DNA of 64,000 nt. Source: an uncultured Bacteroidota bacterium. Its GTDB lineage: Bacteria > Bacteroidota > Bacteroidia > Chitinophagales > LD1. The position numbers and the translations under genes were made by a program. The stretch lies in assembly GCA_903861145.1 (NCBI GenBank), contig CAIOTH010000033.1, positions 62,001 through 126,000 on the forward strand. The letters run 5' to 3'. Below are positions 49,628-60,224 of this stretch, one piece after another. The notes below the pieces were generated by a model that worked only from the letters and a program-made list of their open reading frames with translations, searched no databases and was not told the DNA's origin. How positions within the stretch are numbered: position 1 is the stretch's first letter; each line of letters opens with the position of its first letter.

Positions 49628-52156
49628 ATGAAAAAACTATACTTCATTTTTCTGTTTGCCTGGGTGGCGTTTAATACTGGCAAGGCACAATACGTAACCA
49701 TACCCGATACTACCTTTGTAAACTGGCTGCAAAGTAATGGCTATTCAGCTTGTATGAATGGTAATCAGTTAGATACTACTTGCGGGGCGGTGTTGAGTGC
49801 TACAACAATGAATTGTTATGCGGTGCCTGTACGGGATTTAGCGGGGATTCAATATTTTAAAAACCTTGACTCGCTCGATTGTTCTAGCGATTCGCTTTAC
49901 AATATACCCGCGTTACCACCATTACTCACTTTCTTAAATTGCGGCTATAATAACTTAATTAATTTACCATTGCTGCCAACAAACCTGCTTTCCTTTCAAT
50001 GCGCATATAACAAACTAACCTCGTTGCCAGTATTGCCTCCTAACTTGGCTGATTTATATTGTGAAAATAATAAACTAACCAGCCTACCATCTCTTCCAAC
50101 CACCTTACGAGCATTAGATTGCTCTGAAAATATTAGCATTGATAGCATCCCCCCGCTACCGCCTTCAATGTGGGAATTTGGGTGTGAATATAATTCTATT
50201 AGAAGCCTACCACCCTTACCTTCTTTTCTGCGGCTATTGAGTTGTAGTTCAAATCAACTTACTTTCCTGCCAGTATTGCCTGACACCCTGTTTAGTCTGA
50301 GTTGTAGCTATAACATTTTCTCAAGTCTTCCTGCATTACCTTTATCTTTAGAATATTTATACTGCGATAATATGTCTCTTAACAGTTTGCCTATACTTCC
50401 TCCGTTGTTACAAGGCATATCCTGTGCAAATAACCAGCTTACCATCCTGCCATCTCTGCCCCCGCAATTAAAAGAGTTAACTTGTTATAGTAATAACCTT
50501 ACTTCAATTCCGTTATTACCAGCTACAATTTCGCGACTGGAGTGTGGGAATAACCCAATAACCTCAATTCCAGATTTGCCAGATAGCCTCTTCATTTTTG
50601 ATTGCTCTTATACTCCCAACCTAAGCTGCTTGCCCCAATTAAAGCGTATAATCAATCTTGATTTTACTCATACTGCCATCAATTGCCTCCCCAACTACGG
50701 TGTTGTAAACCATAGCAGTCCCCCATTATCCAGCCTCCCCCTCTGCGGCATCTACAACCCCAACGGCTGCCAACCCTTCTGGAACATCAGCGGCCAAACA
50801 TATTACGACCAAAACATCAATTGCAATTTCGATAGTATTGATGTTGGCACTAACTACGTAAAAACCCAGTTGTACGATAACACCGGTGCCTTAATACAAC
50901 AAACATTTACCGGTGGCGAAGGTTATTACTCTTTCGATTCTGTTGCTTACGGCAGTTACACGGTGCAGGTGGATACTTCTAATTTACCCTTTGTAGTAAG
51001 CTGCCCCGGTACCCGTTACTACAACGATACCTTATCGGCAATCGATTCATTAAGTTACAACAACAACTTCGCCTTTAAATGCCGCACACAGGGTTTTGAT
51101 GTGGGTGTGCAATCGGTGCTCAACAATTATGTTACTCCGCGCCCTAATGCTGTTTTTACGCTTAATACTATAGCCGGCGATATGAGCGAACTATACGGCG
51201 CCCATTGCGCTACCGGTATTAGCGGGCAAGTGCAAATAATTTTTAACGGCCAGACAAGTTATGTGGGGCCTGCAGCCGGTGCCTTAACCCCAACCGTTAC
51301 CGGCGGCAACACCTTTACATGGTCTATCGCCGATTTTGGTGCGATAGATGATTTTACGGCTTTTAATTTGCGGTTTAAAGTAGATAGCCTTGCCGTACCC
51401 GGCAGTACGCTTTGCTTTAGCGTATCGGTTACACCCACCGCTAGCGATTACAATCCCGGCAACAACGCTTTAAACTATTGTTTCCCTGTAGTTAACGCCC
51501 TCGACCCTAACGAAAAAGAAGTTTGGCCTCCCAACGAATCAACTAATCTCTGGTTAACCTATACCATCCGTTTTCAAAACACCGGTACGGCCGCTGCGGT
51601 TAATGTGCGCATAACAGATACCCTCGATAGCCATTTCGACCCTTCTACCTTTCAACTACTAACCTACAGCGCCAAAAACCTGACGCAGATTTTTGGCAAT
51701 ACTGTTGTATTCAACTTCCCCAACATCAACCTGCCCGATAGTGCCACCAGCGATAGCGCCAGCCGCGGCTATATTCAATACAAAATAAAGCTAAAAAATA
51801 ACCTGCCTCTGGGCACCGTAATTAATAATACAGCATATATCTATTTCGATTTAAACAACGCGGTAGTAACCAATACCACCACCAATGTTTACGGCGATGT
51901 AATCTTCGGTATCAGCAATGTAACACCCGATGCTTTTGTAAATCTATACCCCAACCCCGCCCACAACTATACCACTGTAAGTGTAAGCGATAACCTGATT
52001 GGCAACTGGCTGCAACTAACCGATGCCGTTGGAAGGGTAATAATTAACCAGCAATTAACCGGCAACCGTTTTAACCTGACCACCGGTGCCCTAAGCCGCG
52101 GTGTTTACTTAGTGCGCATAGGTAATGCTGTAATTAAGAAGTTGGTGGTTGAATAG
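49628..52156 (+). CDS. Secreted leucine-rich-repeat protein with DUF11-like domain and T9SS type A sorting domain
   Basis: Start re-called to MKKLYFIFLFAWVAFNTGKAQ; about 12 LRRs of 20 residues 'LPxxLxxLxCxxNxLxxLPx'; 'YTIRFQNTGTAAAVNVRITDTLDSHFDPSTF'; C-terminal 'VNLYPNPAHNYTTVSV...GVYLVRIGNAVIKKLVVE'. Confidence 0.9.
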   Translation: MKKLYFIFLFAWVAFNTGKAQYVTIPDTTFVNWLQSNGYSACMNGNQLDTTCGAVLSATTMNCYAVPVRDLAGIQYFKNLDSLDCSSDSLYNIPALPPLLTFLNCGYNNLINLPLLPTNLLSFQCAYNKLTSLPVLPPNLADLYCENNKLTSLPSLPTTLRALDCSENISIDSIPPLPPSMWEFGCEYNSIRSLPPLPSFLRLLSCSSNQLTFLPVLPDTLFSLSCSYNIFSSLPALPLSLEYLYCDNMSLNSLPILPPLLQGISCANNQLTILPSLPPQLKELTCYSNNLTSIPLLPATISRLECGNNPITSIPDLPDSLFIFDCSYTPNLSCLPQLKRIINLDFTHTAINCLPNYGVVNHSSPPLSSLPLCGIYNPNGCQPFWNISGQTYYDQNINCNFDSIDVGTNYVKTQLYDNTGALIQQTFTGGEGYYSFDSVAYGSYTVQVDTSNLPFVVSCPGTRYYNDTLSAIDSLSYNNNFAFKCRTQGFDVGVQSVLNNYVTPRPNAVFTLNTIAGDMSELYGAHCATGISGQVQIIFNGQTSYVGPAAGALTPTVTGGNTFTWSIADFGAIDDFTAFNLRFKVDSLAVPGSTLCFSVSVTPTASDYNPGNNALNYCFPVVNALDPNEKEVWPPNESTNLWLTYTIRFQNTGTAAAVNVRITDTLDSHFDPSTFQLLTYSAKNLTQIFGNTVVFNFPNINLPDSATSDSASRGYIQYKIKLKNNLPLGTVINNTAYIYFDLNNAVVTNTTTNVYGDVIFGISNVTPDAFVNLYPNPAHNYTTVSVSDNLIGNWLQLTDAVGRVIINQQLTGNRFNLTTGALSRGVYLVRIGNAVIKKLVVE

Positions 52157-52233
52157 CAGCAGACACTATTATTTTGTCATCCCGAGGTCATCCGAGGGAT
52201 CTTGGATTCGGCTTAGTACCGGCAGCGTTAAAT

Positions 52234-52264
52234 CCCGCAGGGTCCGAAACGGAGACCCTGCGGG
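52234..52264. repeat. Inverted repeat (11-bp perfect stem)
   Basis: CCCGCAGGGTC-cgaaacgga-GACCCTGCGGG. Confidence 0.8.
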
Positions 52265-52337
52265 GACGCAAATACTTGCGCACCTGAACACATTTATGGG
52301 GTTCCTTCGCTACCGATAGTTATCGGGAGCGGGCTCG

Positions 52338-53357
52338 CTAATCTGTGCGAAACATTCTATGCCATAGCGCCTTAAAGGCGGCTTTAAACTCAGGCCCGGT
52401 AAAATGCGGTTGCCGCACTTCCGATTTCCATTCCCCTTTATCCGGGTATAGCAAAAAATAAAACGGAAGTGCCTTGTTTTCTTCACCCTCTCTAAAATCG
52501 CCGCCCCACTTTACATTATAAAATTTTAAAGTGTCGGCATCCTTTTCTACAAAATATTTTCCCTGGCTAAACCACAGCAGCACATCGGCGCTGTGCTTAT
52601 CGGGCCAGTTTTTTATCAGCGCGGTATTGCGGGGGTAACTTACCCATTTCGCGTCTCCGTGTTTCTGCATAATCGAATAATCGCCCAGCCAAATGCTGTC
52701 GTCAGTAGTAGCAATACCGGCCCACAAAAAATTATTGAACATGGTAGGCGAGGTGTAAAGCTGATCCACCCGGATATGCTGCCTGTCTAAATCCTGCGCA
52801 AAATGCTGATGCACGTTGTATTTGTTCACCAGGGTAAATACCATATACAAAAGGGCATAACTAATGCCGGTCCACGCCGTTTTTTGGCGCAGGGTGTTTT
52901 CTTTTCTCATAAAAAAACAGGCCACCACAAAAACCATAAAAGGCAGTGTAAAAAATATATCAACCACCGCTATGTTATTGAAACCTACTAAAGTGTGGGT
53001 AAAGGGAAGCAGAAACTGCGTGCCGTAAGTTGTGCAGCAATCCAGTAAAGAGTGTGTTACAAGGCCCAGGCCCCAAAGCAGTAGCAACCGCCCGTATGCA
53101 ATGCGCTTTTTAAAAATGAGGTAAGTAAACCACGATAGCAGAAAGGCCAACGATATTTCTGTCAAAAAAGCATGGCTATAACTGCGGTGTATTTGCAGTT
53201 TCAATATTTCATCGTTGGTTAAAAAGTTGAGGAATACATCCAGGTCGGGAATGGTCTCGGCTATGGCTCCAATTACCGCAGCCTTATACCCTATCTTTTT
53301 GCCTAATACAACTTCGCCTATGGCTGCCCCTAAAACAAGATGTGTAACCGAATCCAT
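52338..53357 (-). CDS. YdjM-like membrane-bound metal-dependent hydrolase
   Basis: 'MDSVTHLVLGAAIGEVVLGKKIGYKAAVIGAIAETIPDLDVFLNF...IHRSYSHAFL', 'GLVTHSLLDCCTTYGTQFLLPFT'. Confidence 0.85.
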   Translation of the reverse strand: MDSVTHLVLGAAIGEVVLGKKIGYKAAVIGAIAETIPDLDVFLNFLTNDEILKLQIHRSYSHAFLTEISLAFLLSWFTYLIFKKRIAYGRLLLLWGLGLVTHSLLDCCTTYGTQFLLPFTHTLVGFNNIAVVDIFFTLPFMVFVVACFFMRKENTLRQKTAWTGISYALLYMVFTLVNKYNVHQHFAQDLDRQHIRVDQLYTSPTMFNNFLWAGIATTDDSIWLGDYSIMQKHGDAKWVSYPRNTALIKNWPDKHSADVLLWFSQGKYFVEKDADTLKFYNVKWGGDFREGEENKALPFYFLLYPDKGEWKSEVRQPHFTGPEFKAAFKALWHRMFRTD

Positions 53358-53433
53358 GCTGCTGCTATTTTTACAAAGGAAGTCAGATTTTTGAATTTAC
53401 TTATGTTTTGCAGCTCTTTGCTTCCCTATGTTT

Positions 53434-53545
53434 CCTTCTTAGCCGGGTCTCCCTTTACGGCTTTGCGTAATGGGGACTCGGAGTATATGCGGTCTATCTT
53501 TACGCCGAGTCCTCAACCTTCGGAAGGGAGACTCGGCTGAGAAGG
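53434..53545. repeat. Nested inverted-repeat element
   Basis: Outer arms 53434-53455 / 53524-53545 (20/22), inner GGACTCGG 53474-53481 / CCGAGTCC 53505-53512. Confidence 0.7.
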
Positions 53546-53647
53546 AATTGGTGAAGCAGTAGAAGCCCCGGCTGCTTGCATACCGCTTCGTAACCCGGTC
53601 CGGCAAAAAACTTATATTTACAAAATATCAATAACAGAACCAACGGC

Positions 53648-55153
53648 GTGAAAAAAACTCTCTATTCCCTCTTCTTTGGAACTTTATTGTTATGCCAGCA
53701 GGCGGCTGCACAAACCGTAATGCAATACAACAACGGCCCGTACCAGCATACCATAACAATTCCACGCGCCGGCGGCACTTATACACCCGATAGGCCCGCG
53801 GCACCGTCATCATACACACCCGAAAAAAAGACAAGCTATACAACCCCTGCCGATAATGCACCAACAACTAAGTCTGAATCAAAGCCGGTTGTTGAACCTT
53901 TTCACGCGTTACCGGCTCCCGAAAATGGGTATGCGGAGTATAGCTACTCGGCAGAAATTAAATACAAGGGAAATTTTAAAAACGGACAACGAAGCGGCAC
54001 AGGTGTGTTAACTATCAAGGATAAAACAGAATACGACGGCGAATGGGCAAACGATTTGTTTAATGGCAAAGGAACCTTGCATTTATCGTATGGAGTATAT
54101 GAAGGTAATTTTGTTAACGGATATATGAGCGGCCATGGAATACTTACCGAAAACGGCGAAAACTTTACCAGCGTTGTTTACGATGGCGAATGGGTAAACG
54201 GCCATGAAAACGGGTACGGAACTTTAACCGACCTGAAAGAAAAGTATGCCGGTTACTTTGCCAACGACGCAAAAAACGGAAAGGGTACTTTGACAGTATT
54301 GAAGCATGGCGATGTGTATGAAGGTACTTTCGTAAATGGGAATATAGATGGCTTCGGGACATATTATGACGGATATTCGCAGGCAAAATATACAGGCAAC
54401 TTTAAGGTTGGTAGCAGAAATGGCAAGGGAGTTATGGTTTGGCCTTCGGGCGAAAGAATGGAAGGAACCTGGAAAAATGATGAGATGGATGGATACGGTA
54501 TTTCAACCTGGGCGAACGGGGTTAGATATGAGGGTCAGTGGGTAGCAGGCCAAAGGGAAGGACATGGTGTATGCACCGATGCGAACGGTACGAAATATGA
54601 TGGCGAATGGATTGCCAACCGCCGCAACGGGCATGGGGTATTGGATAGCGCCGGTATTAAATATGATGGCGAATGGCTTAACGGCACAAAAGCGCTAAAC
54701 CCCGAAAGGCCCAAAGCAGACAAGATAATCGACCCCAATGACCCTGTATTAATTGATCTGAAAAAAATAATGGAGTCTGCAACCCATGGCTTTGCCGATG
54801 CGAAGGGAAAACGTAAAGAAAAACACCCTTCGGCTAAAGACATTGAGAAAACATTTAGCAGCCTGTTGAGTGTAAGTTGCGCAACCTATAACGGCACTAT
54901 TACCGATGCCTATGTGTATGCACTGAGTAATTATGCGCAATTTAAAGAGGAGGTTTCATTTAGTAACACAACCGACAGGGATAACTATTTGCAACTACTT
55001 GGTGCCGCTTTGCCACCGGGTACCGGTAAGAGTGGGTATGGATGGGATGAAGCCTATATGCCGGGGTATGGGTATATTAAATTACAATTCAATACTTTAT
55101 CCGACAAAGGTGTAACCATATCTATTGTATGCCTGCAGTGCTATGGGAAATAA
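53648..55153 (+). CDS. MORN repeat-containing secreted protein
   Basis: Signal peptide; many 'Y.G.[WF].NG...G.G.[LY]...' repeats. Confidence 0.9.
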   Translation: MKKTLYSLFFGTLLLCQQAAAQTVMQYNNGPYQHTITIPRAGGTYTPDRPAAPSSYTPEKKTSYTTPADNAPTTKSESKPVVEPFHALPAPENGYAEYSYSAEIKYKGNFKNGQRSGTGVLTIKDKTEYDGEWANDLFNGKGTLHLSYGVYEGNFVNGYMSGHGILTENGENFTSVVYDGEWVNGHENGYGTLTDLKEKYAGYFANDAKNGKGTLTVLKHGDVYEGTFVNGNIDGFGTYYDGYSQAKYTGNFKVGSRNGKGVMVWPSGERMEGTWKNDEMDGYGISTWANGVRYEGQWVAGQREGHGVCTDANGTKYDGEWIANRRNGHGVLDSAGIKYDGEWLNGTKALNPERPKADKIIDPNDPVLIDLKKIMESATHGFADAKGKRKEKHPSAKDIEKTFSSLLSVSCATYNGTITDAYVYALSNYAQFKEEVSFSNTTDRDNYLQLLGAALPPGTGKSGYGWDEAYMPGYGYIKLQFNTLSDKGVTISIVCLQCYGK

Positions 55154-55221
55154 TAGCGATGCGCCTTGCGTTCAGGTAAGGATTGCTTTGCTAAGGTTGG
55201 AGGGCCGGTGGGAACACAAAA

Positions 55222-56580
55222 TCATTCCTTCAATAATTTCACAGCCGCAGTTCTGCCGCTCTTCAAATCAATAGCCCTAAGCAAGTAGGTGCCGCGGCTA
55301 ATGCCCTGCAGGTTAATCGATATTCGGTTCGTTCCTTCGCTCACCTGCCTGTTCTCTTCGGTTACCACTCTGCCCGTTGCATCATAAAGGGCCATATGCA
55401 GGTTACCCGGTGCGGGTATTTCAATTTGCAGGTTCGTATTTTCCAACGCCGGGTTAGGAAAAACAACAGCACTCAATTCATTGCTCAATGCAGTTATACC
55501 GATTATGTTAAAGCTGGTGTAATAAAGAAAGCTTTGATCGGTGTTAACGCTGTCGTATTTGTTTAACGAATACACCATGTTTTCGTTTGCATCGTAGGTG
55601 TAATCATATTCATACCCGGCAACCCAGCGGTTATTGGTAACTACGGTGGTATTCCAATAATAACTTTTATACAGCGTTTGGTTATTGGCTTGGTCGTACG
55701 CAAAAACCTGCATAATGCTGTTAATATACCTTAAGCTATCGGTGTCCCAGTTCTTATAAATTGCAAAAGTTTTTTGGTGGTTGATGTTGTAAACCGAGCT
55801 GTCGCTTTGCGCGGGTATCCATCCGCTAATCTGGTTGTACGATATATCAAGCGTATCGTTGTTGGCAGCATCGTAAAAAAAATCCTGCCGGCCTGTGCTG
55901 TCCCAACCACTCCCGTTCCATTGCAGTTGATATTGTTGTATCCTGTAGTTATTGCCGTCGTATTTATACACACTCTTATCTATAGAAGGAACGCCACCGG
56001 ACCAGGTTTCCGTAATCGCTGCTAAAACGTTGTTGTTACCATCATAGCTATTACTGCTGTAATAGCTGCTATCCCATGTCGAATTAACGGCATTCCAATA
56101 TAATGCAGCTGTTACCAGTATGTTGTTATTCGCATCAAACGAAGCCGACGTTTTAGTGTAGTTAACCCATACACCGATTGTATCCCAATTGAGCACCTCG
56201 GTTGAGGTTTTATTGAAATTACCATCATAAGTATTCATGGTCAACTTGTAGTTGCGCCACTGGTTGCTAACCCAATACTGAAAGGTATCGTTGGCCACGT
56301 GGCTACCGCCGGCATAAGTATAAAAATGCTTTACTGAGTTATTCCAATCCGGCGAGTTATAGGTATAGGTGCTATCCTCTGTGTTTAACCCCTGGCCGTT
56401 ATAAATATAATTGGCCGAATCGTTATATAGCCAGTTACCGCTACTCCATACGTCGTGTCGCGTGGCTAACAGCTTATAAACAAGGCTTCGCTCACTACCC
56501 GGTGCCTGCCACCCGGTATTTTGCGCAAATGCAAGTGTGGTATATAAAAAGCTGCAGATAAGGGGGACAAGCTTTTTCAT
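55222..56580 (-). CDS. Secreted protein with YD-like repeats and T9SS type A sorting domain
   Basis: Repeated 'W.....YD.NNN...' units; C-terminal 'SAVVFPNPALENTNLQIEIP...LHMALYDATGRVV...GTYLLRAIDLKSGRTAAVKLLKE'. Confidence 0.8.
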   Translation of the reverse strand: MKKLVPLICSFLYTTLAFAQNTGWQAPGSERSLVYKLLATRHDVWSSGNWLYNDSANYIYNGQGLNTEDSTYTYNSPDWNNSVKHFYTYAGGSHVANDTFQYWVSNQWRNYKLTMNTYDGNFNKTSTEVLNWDTIGVWVNYTKTSASFDANNNILVTAALYWNAVNSTWDSSYYSSNSYDGNNNVLAAITETWSGGVPSIDKSVYKYDGNNYRIQQYQLQWNGSGWDSTGRQDFFYDAANNDTLDISYNQISGWIPAQSDSSVYNINHQKTFAIYKNWDTDSLRYINSIMQVFAYDQANNQTLYKSYYWNTTVVTNNRWVAGYEYDYTYDANENMVYSLNKYDSVNTDQSFLYYTSFNIIGITALSNELSAVVFPNPALENTNLQIEIPAPGNLHMALYDATGRVVTEENRQVSEGTNRISINLQGISRGTYLLRAIDLKSGRTAAVKLLKE

Positions 56581-56748
56581 AAAATTGGATTTTCAATAGC
56601 CAATTTACAAAAAAATGTGATGAGAAACTATTGTCCAAACGTAGTTAAGAGTCATAAATTTTTAGGTCTCCCCCTTCCCAAGGTTGGGCGCTCCGCGAAG
56701 ACGAAGTTTATCCTTACTCCAATTTTTATTTTTTGTTATATTAGAGCC

Positions 56749-59700
56749 ATGAAAAATATAGCCACATCACTATTTTTTATTATCGGTTCCGTATTCAGCG
56801 CGGTAGCGCAGTTATCTGGTAGTGCGGGTATAGTAACCAACCCAAATGTAAGTATACCGGTTGGGCAAACCTGCGCCACCCTTAGGGTGGCCGTTACCGG
56901 TGGGTATCAAACAAATGCATATACAGTTGGCCAGGTTGCCTATGCGCCACCTGTTGCTTTCAACACCGGCGATTCTGTAATAGTGCATACCGATGACGTT
57001 TGGAGCCAACCCTTAACAATACCTTTTACTTTTTGTTTTTTTGGTACGGCACGCAATAAGATTTTGATGGGTTCCAATGGAGAGGCCTCGTTCAATTTGC
57101 CTAACAGCCCTGCTTTCGACAATTGGAGTATCTCTAGCCCGCTTCCTGATACTGCCGAACCAGACCAGCGCCTGGCAATTATGGCCCCCTGGCAGGATTT
57201 AGATCCAACCAATCAGGGCATTCTTAAATACGTTTCGGGAGGAGTAGCACCCAACCGGTATTTTGCCATGACCTGGAATAACGTGGCCATGTTTGGTGAT
57301 TCAGGTAGTGTTGACGCATCCTATTGTGCCGCTTATCATCACGAAACACAAATGGCAGTATTGTACGAAACATCGAATAACATTGATATTTACATTGCTC
57401 AAAAAGATACCGAATGCAGTAATTTAAGTCATAGCACTTATTGGAATAACGACCTTGCCATTGAGGGGATAACCGACTCTACTATGACCCACTATTACAC
57501 CGTGCCCGGCAGAAATGGCACCATGTGGACCGCCCATAACGATGCATGGAGGTTTAGCCCCGCCGGTGCACCCGATTATACAACTACCTGGTTTGAGGGA
57601 GGGGTACAAGTTGCCACCGGTGATAGCGTGCAGGTTTGCCCCACCGGTCCCACTACCTATGTAGTGCAGGTTACCTATACTTCATGCAACAATGCCCCAT
57701 TAACTTTAAGCGATACCGTGCACGTTATTTTTGGTTTTGGCTTGAATAATCCGGTTATACAATATCCCGATTGCATACACACCGGTAGCATACTTGCCCA
57801 ATCCGCTGGTAATACCGGTCCGGTAACTTACTCGTGGAGCAATACAGAAACCGGCGCGCGCGATACTGCGCTAACCGCCGGCACCTATAGTGTAACCGCA
57901 ACCGACTCGATAGGCCAAACTGCTTCTGCAACTTATGTTTTGCCGCAGGATATTATCGGCGCATCAACTAACGCAACCGTAGCACAACCTACTTGCCTGC
58001 ATAAAGGCAGCATCAACCTGCAAAATGCCCCCGGTAATAACCCCACCGATACTTATGCGTGGAGCAATGGGCAAACATCTGCCATCGACACTGCACTAAT
58101 TGCAGCCACCTATACGCTTACCATTACCGATACCGCCGGTTGCAGCGCTACTGCAAGTTATACGCTGCAGCAGGCCTCACCGCCTTCTTATAACGGCACG
58201 GGCTTTGCTTCGCCCACTTGCTCATACAACGCTAATGGGTACGTTAGGGGTAATGCATCAGGTGGTACGTCGCCTTACACTTATTTATGGAGCAACGGCG
58301 AGCAATCGGCCAACGATACTGCTTTAACCGGTGCAACCTACAGGGTTACTGTTACAGATAACGCCGGTTGTACCGCCAGTGCCAGCTATGTATTGCAACA
58401 GCCTTCGGCAATTAGTTTTGGAAATATGGTGATAACACCACCGGCTTGCTATGGCGATACAAACGGCTCGATACGCGGTACCGCTAATGGCGGCACCGGC
58501 CCTTATACTTATTTATGGAACAACGGCGAACGTGCCGCCGCCGATACAGTGCTGGTGACCGGTACCTATGTAATTACCATTACTGATAATGCAGGCTGCA
58601 GCGCAAGTGCCGGTTACCAATTGCAACAGCCATCGCAACTTTATTTTGGTAACGGGGTTGTTACCCCTGTATCATGCTTTGGCGATAGCGACGGACGTGC
58701 GCAAGGCACTGCCTTTGGTGGCACTGCACCTTATACCTATGTATGGAGTAACGGCCAGCATACCGCTATTGATACCGGTTTAGCCGGTGGTAATTATTTT
58801 GTTACCATTACCGATTCGCATGGCTGCCGGGTTGCCTCGTTATCTGTAGTTACCGAGCCGGCAACACTTGTTATAGATACGGTTTTTGTGCAAAATGCCT
58901 GCCCAACTACGGGTAGTATCAGCTTTGCCTTAACCGGTGGCACTTCGCCTATGTCTTATCGATGGTCGCCAACGGTTAGCGGAGGCAATAATGTAACTGT
59001 AGCACCGGGTAATTATTCGGTAACCGTAACCGACGCGCATGGATGTACCGCATCTGACGCTTTTACGGTTAACCCCGCCGTTCACCCGTATATAACAATA
59101 CTTGGCGACACTTCTTTTTGCGCTACCATAACCAGTGCATACACGTTGCTTCTAAGCAATCAAGGCAACGACCCGTCATTTCAGTGGCAGGTAAATGGCA
59201 ATAACGTGGGTATAAGCGACAGCATATTCTTTCCCACATCACTTAATAACAACGATGTTATAACCTGTGCGCTTACCGCAGATGCTTGCGCCACCCCCCC
59301 AAGCGTTACAAGCGCGGGTTTTACGGTGCACGTTAACCAGGCACCTTACCAGGCGCTATGCCTTGTTAGTGTAGATAGCGCCGGTACCGCCAATGTTGTA
59401 ACCTGGGAAAAAGCCAACAAACCGGCCACCGATAGTTTCTTTATTTATAGAACCGATACACCCGACACCAATTACCTGCAAGTAGCCGCCATACCCCGCG
59501 ACTCGCTCAGTCAATACACCGATGCCGGTGCTAACCCCGCCACCGGTAGTTACCGCTATAAAATGAATTTGAAAGATACCTGCGGAAACTACAGCGTGTT
59601 AAGTAATTATATTCAAACCATTTACCTGCAATACACCGGTAATGGCAATTTTGTATGGACCCCGTATGTGGTTGAAAACGAGGCCAGCCCTGTAAGTTCG

Positions 59701-60162
59701 TATAATTTGCTGCGCGATACTTCGGGCAATAATAACTGGTACACGGTTTCGGTTACTACCGATACTACAATAACCGATGCCGATTATAATTTGTACCCAA
59801 ATGCAAGTTATGAAGTGCAGGCTGTGCTTAGTATAGCGTGCGTGCCAACCCGTGGGCTTTCAACAAGTACATCTAATATACTGGCACATTTATTCACCGG
59901 TATTAATACTGTTGCAGCCGGTAAAATAACACTTTACCCTAACCCTGCCCATAACCAATTCGAAATATTGAATACTAACGCGCAGGATAAAATCATTTCG
60001 CTTACCCTCGCCGACCAATTGGGCAAGCATATCAATGTTCCATACGCGCAAACCGGTGCCGGTAGGATAAATGCCGATATCAGTACGCTGGCCACCGGTA
60101 TGTACTACGTTACAATTAGTTATGAAAACAGCACTGCTGTTTTGAAAATTGTGAAGTATTGA
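56749..60162 (+). CDS. SprB-repeat protein with T9SS type A sorting domain
   Basis: Signal peptide from ATG 56749; five or more 'PxCxxxxxGxxxGxAxGGTxPYTYxWSNGxxxAxDTxLxxGTYxVTxTDxxGC' repeats; C-terminal 'ITLYPNPAHNQFEILN...GMYYVTISYENSTAVLKIVKY'. Confidence 0.92.
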   Translation: MKNIATSLFFIIGSVFSAVAQLSGSAGIVTNPNVSIPVGQTCATLRVAVTGGYQTNAYTVGQVAYAPPVAFNTGDSVIVHTDDVWSQPLTIPFTFCFFGTARNKILMGSNGEASFNLPNSPAFDNWSISSPLPDTAEPDQRLAIMAPWQDLDPTNQGILKYVSGGVAPNRYFAMTWNNVAMFGDSGSVDASYCAAYHHETQMAVLYETSNNIDIYIAQKDTECSNLSHSTYWNNDLAIEGITDSTMTHYYTVPGRNGTMWTAHNDAWRFSPAGAPDYTTTWFEGGVQVATGDSVQVCPTGPTTYVVQVTYTSCNNAPLTLSDTVHVIFGFGLNNPVIQYPDCIHTGSILAQSAGNTGPVTYSWSNTETGARDTALTAGTYSVTATDSIGQTASATYVLPQDIIGASTNATVAQPTCLHKGSINLQNAPGNNPTDTYAWSNGQTSAIDTALIAATYTLTITDTAGCSATASYTLQQASPPSYNGTGFASPTCSYNANGYVRGNASGGTSPYTYLWSNGEQSANDTALTGATYRVTVTDNAGCTASASYVLQQPSAISFGNMVITPPACYGDTNGSIRGTANGGTGPYTYLWNNGERAAADTVLVTGTYVITITDNAGCSASAGYQLQQPSQLYFGNGVVTPVSCFGDSDGRAQGTAFGGTAPYTYVWSNGQHTAIDTGLAGGNYFVTITDSHGCRVASLSVVTEPATLVIDTVFVQNACPTTGSISFALTGGTSPMSYRWSPTVSGGNNVTVAPGNYSVTVTDAHGCTASDAFTVNPAVHPYITILGDTSFCATITSAYTLLLSNQGNDPSFQWQVNGNNVGISDSIFFPTSLNNNDVITCALTADACATPPSVTSAGFTVHVNQAPYQALCLVSVDSAGTANVVTWEKANKPATDSFFIYRTDTPDTNYLQVAAIPRDSLSQYTDAGANPATGSYRYKMNLKDTCGNYSVLSNYIQTIYLQYTGNGNFVWTPYVVENEASPVSSYNLLRDTSGNNNWYTVSVTTDTTITDADYNLYPNASYEVQAVLSIACVPTRGLSTSTSNILAHLFTGINTVAAGKITLYPNPAHNQFEILNTNAQDKIISLTLADQLGKHINVPYAQTGAGRINADISTLATGMYYVTISYENSTAVLKIVKY

Positions 60163-60224
60163 TGTTGAATGGGCGACCGGTTTAATGGGATTGTTGGTGA
60201 TAACACCACAGCTGCGAGAATATG

